From: Botryococcus braunii
Lineage: Eukaryota; Chlorophyta; Trebouxiophyceae
NCBI GenBank assembly: GCA_002005505.1
Contig: KV908342.1
Span: 85,157 to 97,656 of the forward strand
Length of the DNA: 12,500 bases
Reading direction: 5' to 3'
The notes below the pieces were generated by a model. The model was given only the letters and a program-made list of their open reading frames with translations, was not told the origin of the DNA and searched no databases. Numbering within the stretch: position 1 is the first letter of the stretch; the number at the start of each line of letters is the position of its first letter. Shown here piece by piece: positions 7,320 to 12,500 of the stretch. A program made the position numbers and the translations under genes.

Positions 7320-8296
7320 GCTCCACAGAGCTCCCTGAGGAGCTGCTGAGGCGGATTCTGGAGACGGGGGCGCTGTCCCTCCCCGAGCTTGCCAAGCTGG
7401 CGCCCACCTGCAAGCTCTTTCGGGTAGTGTACCGCGAGCGCTGCAAGGCGGAGGAGGTTTGGCTGACAGAGGCCGCCACATCGTTTTTTTCCGACGCCAC
7501 GATTGAGGGCGTCTTGGGCGATCTCACCATGAACCAGGACGACTTATCCGGATTCGCTGCCATTCCGGGCAGGCGTTGGACGGCGCATGCGCCTGCGCCT
7601 GCTGAGTTGCAGTTGGAGAGACGGCGCACGTGGCAGTTTTGTAATTACCGATTCGAAGTGGATTTTCGTCAATGGGCTCGGCAATTGACGTCAATTGTGG
7701 ATCCCCCCGTGCTAGAGGAGGGATTTGTCTCGCACCCCAACGGCTCCTGGACCTTGATTTGGAAACGGGGAGCACTTCAGTCGGCCTGGCTTGGCTTTCG
7801 CGCTTCCAGGGAAGAAGTGGCCTGCTTTTCCCGGTTGGCGCGATATGTGCGGCGATTCCTGTTGCTTGGATTGGCTCGACAATCGGCACCGATCAAGGAG
7901 TTCCCCATGGGGGTGGAGGGGGCATTGGTCTTGGACCCCAACGGCCTCTGGATCATGGATTGGCGACAGCGTGGGCCTTTGATCTGCACGATTGCCCCAA
8001 GCACGCCTGCGGAGGAGGTGGCCTGCCTTGGGCTGGTGCACCTCGCCTGTAAACGGGTGGCGGAAGTGCTCCGAGAATTCTTCCTCTTCGAATTGCCAGG
8101 CATGCCAGGGACCCATCCGCCCTCGCGAAGGCGGAGTGCCAAGCGAGCGGGCTGTCGGATCTCCTGGAATGAGGTCGATGAAGCCCCCGAGGACGCCCGG
8201 CGCGCTCTCTCGGTCTTGCACATGTGGAATCGCCGCGTTGGTTCCAGCGTCCCTGACTTTGATCTGCTCTGGGAGGTCAGATCTTCGGAAGAGTAG
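7320..8296 (+). CDS. F-box-like protein with two internal repeats, right-arm copy (main exon)
   Basis: The frame is open from 7295 (after TGA 7292-7294) to TAG 8294-8296. From the CTGCAG acceptor ending at 7319 it encodes about 324 residues. The N-terminus shows the F-box pattern E-L-P-E-E-L-L-R, L-P-E-L-A-K-L-A-P-T-C-K-L-F-R. Two related modules follow, one around E-G-F-V-S-H-P-N-G-S-W, the other around E-G-A-L-V-L-D-P-N-G-L-W, each ending in E-E-V-A-C-(F/L). The C-terminal 100 residues match the left copy closely, apart from a five-residue insertion (F-F-L-F-E, near 8073) and three extra residues (S-E-E) before the stop. No ATG lies in frame upstream. A 10-nt exon from ATG 7234 with a weak donor at 7244 would be in phase, but it is not conserved in the left arm. 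Indels between copies mostly keep the frame, which suggests coding function for at least part of their history. A SCF ubiquitin-ligase role is inferred from the F-box alone. Confidence 0.68.
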
Positions 8297-8492
8297 GGGC
8301 ATCTGGACGCGTGCATGTGCGCCGTGTCCATTCCCGCTTCTTTGTTTCCGGAGCGGGGGCGGGGATGGGAGGTGATCACCATGAGGGGGAGGGGGAAGAG
8401 AGAGTCAGCGAGCAACATTGTGCGGCAATGTCAGGTTTTTGAGCATATAACTGACTTTACACATTTCCAGTGTTCCATCTTTTAGAGACGAC

Positions 8493-8590
8493 TGTGTGTG
8501 TGCGCTCTCGTGTGTGTGTGTGTGTGGAAAGGGGGACGGCGGGGGTGGCGCACGTGTGCGCGCGGGTGCGCGCGCGCGCGCGGGTGCGCG

Positions 8591-8606
<16 letters not shown>
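8493..8606. repeat. (TG)n and (CG)n tracts at the right arm end
   Basis: (TG)n from about 8491, interrupted by CGCTCTCG and a G-rich spacer, then CGCGCGGGTGCGCG variants leading to a pure CG run ending at 8606. It is largely alternating purine-pyrimidine, hence Z-DNA-prone. It is the positional counterpart of the left tract at 2143-2236. Confidence 0.95.
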
Positions 8607-8676
<70 letters not shown>

Positions 8677-8695
8677 AGAGGGGGGAGGGAGGGGG
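8607..8695. repeat. (AG)n purine tract ending in G-runs
   Basis: About 31 AG units (8607-8668) are followed by G9-AGA-G6-A-G3-A-G5 up to 8695. The whole 89 bp is purine on the plus strand, a composition able to form triplex (H-DNA); the G-runs fit the canonical G-quadruplex pattern with loops of one to three bases. Confidence 0.96.
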
Positions 8696-8714
8696 TTTTA
8701 GGGTTTAGGGTTTA
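8696..8714 (+). repeat. Interstitial telomere-type repeat (TTTAGGG)
   Basis: TTTTAGGGTTTAGGGTTTA: two full TTTAGGG units plus a partial third, joined without a gap to the preceding G-rich tract. TTTAGGG is the Arabidopsis-type telomere unit. The run is very short, so chance extension of the G-rich tract is possible, but two exact units plus a partial third in register favour a telomere-derived origin. Confidence 0.7.
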
Positions 8715-8892
8715 ATAATGACATTCAGAATGCTTACAGTTCCAAGGTTTTATTGACTCTTTATAAGCGCTGATGCAGACGTTTCAACGTTCCGTGTAAT
8801 AAACTGTCATTACCCTCCCACGTGGCCGCGTTATCTCTCGTTTCAATATCCCTTTCCTTTCAATATCGATGGGGTCGTACATAACTTGTAAT

Positions 8893-9012
<120 letters not shown>

Positions 9013-10460
9013 TGTGCGTTAACGTTGAGCAAATCCCTAACATGTGCGGCGCACGTGTTCTACCAAGTGCGCATGGCACTCATTCTTACTCAATTGCTAA
9101 AAATTCATGTACATATTATGACGGTTCTGTTGGTTCCTGCTGGGTGCCCGGACTTATCCCATAGACGTAACTCGTTTAATGGACTTGGAAGCATATATCA
9201 TGACCATCCAATTAATTGGATACTGATGATACTGAGAAGTTACTTAATATTGAGTAACTTCTTAGACTTCGTACATTAGTATTTTTTTTTTCTGAGCATA
9301 AGTTTTCAAGTATCTTCAAGATCTTCGTCTAGAAACCGCCAGCTATGACATATCGACATCGATGGAGCACTGCCATGTGCCACGTGCACATGTCATGCGC
9401 ACGTTTGCCGCATCTACGAATTAGCTAAAGCTCTATAGAAGCCCTAAAAGCTCACTTGTGGGCACTATGCCCTTTCGGCAGAACGTGCCCAAAACCAGAC
9501 CGCCCAAAACGAATCACTTAGCTATACACATGGCACAAGGTTGGACTCCAGTTGGCACGCACACTAGATTAGTGCTTTAAGCTTGGCTATAGCACACCAT
9601 TCGCCAAATGTATACAGTTTAAACAAATTTGCAAATTTGTCTATTAGCAATTGGCAATTTTTTTTCAAATTCGTCGGAAGACCAGGATGCTACCAATGCT
9701 TCCTTAGCCAGTCCAACATTCGAAAAACATTCGAATTCGTCATGACGTTGCAAAACATAAGCAATGCAAAAATGCAAGAAATTGCCACCGGAACTTAGGG
9801 TTCAGTGTAGACATGTGCAACAACCCGGCGGACAATTCACCGTCATGACAGTCATGTCGAAATTCACGGGTTCATGAACCCGTGAAAGCAATGATCAGCG
9901 TGATGTGCAACAACCGAATCTAGAGATCTCTAAAAGATCTTGGGCCACTAGCCCAACCCAGGACAACGAATTCAGATTTGAAGCTGCTCCGAGATCTACT
10001 GCATAGTGCCCGAAACCCTTTTCAAAGTGCTCTGAAAGAGAAAACATAAATGAGCGGCTAAGTATTCAGCTTCCCAAACGAAGCGCTCGTCGTTCTAAAT
10101 GAATATATTCCTAACGTATTCCCTACGTAATTACCCTTCATCGGAAGAATCGGCGGATCTCCTTACATACTTTCAAAACATCTTGTACATAAAAATACAC
10201 TCTGAAGCATTAAACGTGATCATGAAGACGTCCACATCGGAGACTAGTCACACATTCATATGGACCCACAAGCATGCTTGCACGTGCATGCGCATGCTTA
10301 CGAAAAAACATCGACGTCGCAACATTTTTATGTGCTACAGCAGATAGCCTAGCTAAGCAGCTACTGAGCAACAGCAGCTCTCACAAGATCAGACGGAAAC
10401 TTGACAGCTTAGGCTTCTTAAAACCCGAGCATCATCACTACTGATTACAGTTTTGACTCG
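9013..10460. other. Gene-poor AT-rich region
   Basis: I find no supported gene. Frames at 9583-9798 and 10099-10347 (plus) are short, of AT-rich composition, and lack recognisable motifs. Structural items: the exact 16-bp palindrome ATCCAATTAATTGGAT at 9206-9221; a hairpin with 10-bp arms AGAAGTTACT / AGTAACTTCT at 9235-9244 and 9253-9262; a 13-bp direct repeat ATGTGCAACAACC at 9813-9825 and 9903-9915 that brackets the palindrome at 9863-9886. It probably contains the 3' flank of the lipase gene. Confidence 0.55.
9863..9886. repeat. Perfect 24-bp palindrome
   Basis: TTCACGGGTTCA is followed immediately by its exact reverse complement. It is flanked about 40 bp and 20 bp away by copies of ATGTGCAACAACC in direct orientation. 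It may be a cruciform or a dimer-binding site; the flanking direct repeats also resemble a small insertion footprint, though no element ends are visible. Confidence 0.9.
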
Positions 10461-10706
10461 CTAATCATCGCCCGCAGCCACGGGTTTCTGATTTTCCTGA
10501 TCTCTGGTTCGTGAAGCTGCAAGGATTTTAAGGGGGCAATCGTCAAAAGACGCACTGACGCTTGCTTCTCCCCGCTCAGGCGTAGGCAACAGCTCCTTCG
10601 AGCTGTCTGCTTCCTTAAGGAGACGTAGCACCTGCTCTTTTGTCGGCCGTCCATCGATTGCTTTAATGACTGGCTGACATCGTTCTCCCCCTGCGTCGAT
10701 GCAAGT
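10461..10706 (-). CDS. Class 3 lipase gene, 3'-terminal exon
   Basis: This is the C-terminal exon of the same minus-strand gene as 11035-11177. Its frame has the reading A-I-D-G-R-P-T-K-E-Q-V and L-L-K-E-A-D-S-S-K-E-L-L, then a hydrophilic tail ending G-D-D and TAG at 10461-10463. A competing longer frame on this strand (10445-10876) reads Arg/Cys/Ser-rich and looks like a shadow. Two acceptors keep phase 0 with the previous exon's AAG/GTACCT donor: GCTAG ending at 10707 (246-nt exon, 82 codons) and GTCAG ending at 10674 (213 nt, 71 codons). A nearby TTTTACAG looks stronger but leads into an in-frame stop. TGTAA, the poly(A) signal of several green algae, appears just after the stop (10445-10449, complement), perhaps too close to act. 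The tail matches no domain I know. Confidence 0.5.
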   Translation of the reverse strand, partial: TCIDAGGERCQPVIKAIDGRPTKEQVLRLLKEADSSKELLPTPERGEASVSASFDDCPLKILAASRTRDQENQKPVAAGDD

Positions 10707-11034
10707 CTAGCAACCCCCCACACAAGCCTGTAAAACCACGAGACCGGAGCACAGTCTCTTACACTCTTGCACAATAACTCGCCACATAGCTCTACATGTA
10801 TTCCACCAATGCAGAATGAGAGCCGTGACTGCCGAAGCCAGAGGGTAACAAGTAAAGAACCATACAACTTTGCCATCCAAAACTCATGGGCACGTCAGAT
10901 GACATGGTGATGGCGACATAGTTTAACAACTATACATCTAACAATGATGGCTATGCAGTGGCAAAATGACATCGAATCACTGACAATCAAGTAGCAGAAC
11001 ACCGGTGCCAAGTGGGAACAACACGAAGAGGTAC

Positions 11035-11177
11035 CTTTAAGACTTCATGATACTTGCTCTCCATGTGTTCCAGTACAGCCGCTCCTGTGAAGAGCGATCT
11101 CCAAAGACCCATCTCTTTCTCCAAAACTCCTTCAAGTTTTTCCTTTGCCTTCTCCACATCGTCAAATCGCACTTGGT
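11035..11177 (-). CDS. Class 3 lipase gene, internal exon carrying the probable catalytic His
   Basis: The 143-nt exon lies between CTGCAG (acceptor, 11178-11183) and GTACCT (donor, 11034-11029), read on the minus strand. It encodes about 47 residues, strongly helical: V-R-F-D-D-V-E-K-A-K-E-K-L-E-G-V-L-E-K-E, then L-F-T-G-A-A-V, then L-E-H-M-E-S-K-Y-H-E-V-L-K. The H-x4-Y spacing in the last word matches the C-terminal H-D-M-x-x-Y element of plant and algal class 3 lipases, whose His completes the Ser-Asp-His triad. Joined to 11843-12037 the phases fit (one base left over, two bases taken up), and the Asp-to-His distance becomes 88 residues, within the range of the family. The intervening intron (about 665 nt) could hide another small exon. 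Confidence 0.6.
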
Positions 11178-11292
11178 CTGCAGCCAAACGGCCCAAACAT
11201 AAGTTCCCTTACACGCACGAACGTAGATGCTCTTGATGACTGCTCTGATGTGAGCGAGGACGCTCCCATGTAGGGGAGGGGGAAGTTGTAAC

Positions 11293-11370
11293 GGCAGGAA
11301 GCTGCCAGGTCCTGAAATGTGTAGGATTTTGGGCAGGAAGCTGCGAGGTCCTGAAATGTGTAGGATTCCG
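11293..11370. repeat. 39-bp tandem duplication
   Basis: Two adjacent copies, 11293-11331 and 11332-11370, differ at three or so positions (GCC to GCG, TTTG to TCCG at the end). The length is divisible by three, so an overlapping frame stays open, but the location fits an intron. Confidence 0.92.
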
Positions 11371-11616
11371 GGTTTGATCGAAGGCTCTGGAAAGTGGCAC
11401 GCGTCTTGGCGTCAAGGGAAGTCCCGGTGCTGACCGGCTTGTAACAGATTCCGCTGAATGCTCTGACCTGATTGGTGTCTCTCTCGCTCTCTCTTCCTTT
11501 GCCATCACATCCGCGGGCGTCGACCATACATTTATTGCAAAACATATCAAACAATATGTCACTGGCCTTCTACATGACAAATTTAAATGTAGACTTTGGA
11601 TAGTGACATGCTTAAC

Positions 11617-11618
<2 letters not shown>

Positions 11619-11708
<90 letters not shown>

Positions 11709-11714
11709 CGCGCA
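11619..11714. repeat. (TG)n(CG)n microsatellite inside the lipase intron
   Basis: About 42 uninterrupted TG units from 11619 to 11702, then CGCGCACGCGCA. It is alternating purine-pyrimidine throughout. Confidence 0.97.
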
Positions 11715-11842
11715 TTTGCATCCATCTAGCTATGATGGGCGTGCAAGTTCAAACGCGTGTATGTGCGCGCAAGCGCCGGGGGCTTCAAGTTCGCATATCC
11801 ACGGACGACTACCCAGCTGTATAGGCACGTCATAAGACGCAC

Positions 11843-12037
11843 TTGTAATTCTTTCAATGATCTCCTCCATTGCAACGCTGTCTTGAAGGTCGTCTCGTGC
11901 TGCAGTTGCCAGCATGATGCCTCCATCTGTGCAGACCGTCGCTTCACAGCCCACGTGACAGTACCCCAGCACCGCTGGGACACGGGTTACGATATCATTC
12001 ACGTTCTTAACCCTCCAGGTGTGGGGAACCAGTTTAT
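11843..12037 (-). CDS. Class 3 lipase (alpha/beta-hydrolase), exon with the catalytic Asp region
   Basis: Read on the minus strand the exon encodes V-P-H-T-W-R-V-K-N-V-N-D-I-V-T-R-V-P, then L-G-Y-C-H-V-G-C-E. This is the signature region of Lipase_3 (PF01764) enzymes: W-R-V-x-N-x-x-D-I-V-x-R-x-P with the catalytic Asp in N-D-I-V, followed by the conserved Y-x-H-V-G. The family hydrolyses acylglycerols or phospholipids, releasing fatty acids; the substrate cannot be told from this part. Borders: acceptor GCGCAG at 12043-12038 (phase 1) and donor A/GTGCGT at 11843/11842. Downstream residues M-E-E-I-I-E-R-I-T form a helix that continues in the next exon. The nucleophile motif G-x-S-x-G is not in the window, so the gene's 5' part lies beyond 12500. 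I chose the splice acceptor over the in-frame GTG at 12047 because family members need the upstream hydrolase core. Confidence 0.72.
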
Positions 12038-12279
12038 CTGCGCCCACCGTATTCCCTTAATTTAACCAATCTCATTTTTGCGCCCCACTTCTTGTACCAT
12101 ATATGCCCCACATATGGGCCACTTATGGTACCATACGTATGGCAAAATTATGACCAGCTAATAACTACATATGGCAATATTAGCTGGTCATAATTATTCT
12201 TAAAAACACGTATCCTGACATGGGCAGAACCATTGCGTAGAACATATTACATATTTATATTATATAATATGTCGGACAC
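12038..12279 (-). other. Probable lipase intron containing a strong hairpin
   Basis: If the 21-nt exon at 12280-12300 is real, the intron runs GTGTCC (12279) to GCGCAG (12038), 242 nt. It is AT-rich and contains the hairpin at 12146-12195 and nested palindromes ATGGTACCAT (12125-12134) and CCATACGTATGG (12131-12142). If the microexon is wrong, this is simply upstream intron sequence. Confidence 0.4.
12146..12195. repeat. Hairpin with perfect 18-bp arms
   Basis: AATTATGACCAGCTAATA (12146-12163) is repeated as its exact reverse complement at 12178-12195 with a 14-base loop. It has the size of a small terminal-inverted-repeat remnant; no target-site duplication is obvious. Confidence 0.93.
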
Positions 12280-12300
12280 AGGCATCGTCGAAAGTTGGCC
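12280..12300 (-). CDS. Possible 21-nt microexon of the lipase gene
   Basis: Read on the minus strand, GCGCAG is followed by 21 nt and then GTGTCC. The phase is right to join the next exon (one base left over), giving P-T-F-D-D-A-Y before K-L-V-P-H-T-W. Class 3 lipases have an aromatic residue and a Tyr at this distance after P-R-V-G-N, so the fit is suggestive. Such a short exon cannot be established by sequence alone, and the P-R-V-G-N element itself is not seen nearby. Confidence 0.25.
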
Positions 12301-12500
12301 CTGCGCATGCCATCGACAGCCCGTTAACGGCCCGGGCCCGGGTATACCCCTTACGTAAGGTGGGGAGAGGGGATGCCCTTCCCCTAGCCAGGCGGAGGCG
12401 GTGGGGCTGTAAGTACAAGCATGGAACGTAGTGAAGTTGTGAATGATGTTCATGTAACACAATATTTGCAATAAGGAACATTGCCTTAGTTATTGCACCT
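12301..12500. other. Window edge, no gene recognised
   Basis: By position this should be intron or upstream exon of the minus-strand lipase gene, but neither P-R-V-G-N nor G-x-S-x-G can be read in any minus-strand frame. A GC-rich palindromic patch CCCGGGCCCGGG lies near 12332-12343. Confidence 0.4.

Larger units (their letters stand above)
2140..8610. repeat. Giant diverged inverted repeat (palindrome), about 3 kb per arm
   Basis: The left arm (about 2140-5259), read as reverse complement, aligns collinearly with the right arm (about 5265-8610). Anchors found by eye: CTTGCAGTAC 5250-5259 with GTACTACAAG 5265-5274; CCATCATG 5372-5379 with CATGATGG near 5148; CAAATTTCGTAC near 5618 with its complement near 4888; AACGAACTGCCGTACTTCGA near 5760 with its complement near 4765; CCAATGAAGTCCTGCAA near 6372 with its complement near 4167; GCCATTCAGCATC near 6922 with its complement near 3745; then the F-box-like genes, and CATTGTGC near 8417 with its complement near 2322. 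Both outer ends run into (TG)n/(CG)n tracts, beyond which I see no similarity. Divergence is uneven: roughly 90% identity at the centre, lower elsewhere, with indels in both arms. Confidence 0.93.
11178..11842 (-). other. Probable lipase intron with a microsatellite and a 39-bp duplication
   Basis: Read on the minus strand it starts GTGCGT (11842) and ends CTGCAG (11178). Inside are the (TG)n tract at 11619-11714 and a 39-bp tandem duplication at 11293-11331 and 11332-11370 (unit begins GGCAGGAAGCTGC). An open minus-strand frame at 11209-11721 crosses both; the part outside the microsatellite is Ser/Pro/Arg/Thr-rich and its repeated N-P-T-H-F-R-T-x-Q-L-P-A word comes from the duplication. I treat it as intron, but an alternative exon is not excluded. 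Confidence 0.5.

Noticed and set aside
2140..8610. LTR retrotransposon
   Set aside because: The long repeats are inverted, not direct, and no reverse transcriptase, integrase or protease motifs are readable.
9583..9798. 71-residue plus-strand frame
   Set aside because: AT-rich low-information sequence with no motif; consistent with chance.
10445..10876. 143-residue minus-strand frame as the lipase 3' gene or a separate gene
   Set aside because: Arg/Cys/Ser-rich composition, while an overlapping minus-strand frame is clearly more protein-like and in phase with the upstream exon.

Overview
The window is eukaryotic nuclear DNA. Long dinucleotide microsatellites, minisatellites, a short interstitial run of the TTTAGGG telomere motif, canonical GT-AG splice sites and sparse coding sequence all say so. 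TTTAGGG is the telomere unit of land plants and many algae, and also of dinoflagellates and apicomplexans. A microalga, perhaps a green one, is my best guess, but the sequence does not prove the lineage. There is no bacterial operon structure, rRNA, tRNA or CRISPR array.

Layout. 1-2140 holds no gene I can support: a 26-bp palindromic tandem array at 12-120, a degenerate CACGTG/TGCATG-rich minisatellite at about 600-1000, small tandem repeats, and a perfect 28-bp palindrome at 1954-1981. From about 2140 to 8610 the sequence is one giant, diverged inverted repeat centred near 5262. Reading outward from the centre, each arm carries in the same order: (i) a near-perfect stem of about 115 bp, (ii) a decayed, unrecognised coding region, (iii) a conserved non-coding block, (iv) a promoter-like array of 23-bp E-box repeats, (v) an F-box-like gene whose product also has two internal repeats, (vi) a conserved 3' flank, and (vii) a (TG)n/(CG)n tract. 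The two F-box-like genes (3369 to 2453 on the minus strand, 7320 to 8296 on the plus strand) are transcribed away from each other. At the right edge a purine tract with G-quadruplex potential runs straight into TTTAGGG repeats.

8715-10460 is AT-richer and gene-poor, with another long (TG)n tract and several exact palindromes. From 12300 down to 10461 on the minus strand I assemble the 3' part of a class 3 lipase gene. One exon holds the Asp region and conserved Y-x-H motif, a second holds a C-terminal helix with the expected catalytic His, and the last holds the stop codon. Phases agree across the proposed GT-AG introns; a 96-bp (TG)n-rich tract lies inside one intron and a perfect 18-bp-stem hairpin inside another. 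The 5' part of this gene, with the nucleophile Ser, lies beyond 12500.

The least expected object is the giant palindrome with its paired divergent F-box-like genes and shared E-box arrays. Whether it is an old inverted duplication or a foldback-type mobile element cannot be decided from this window.
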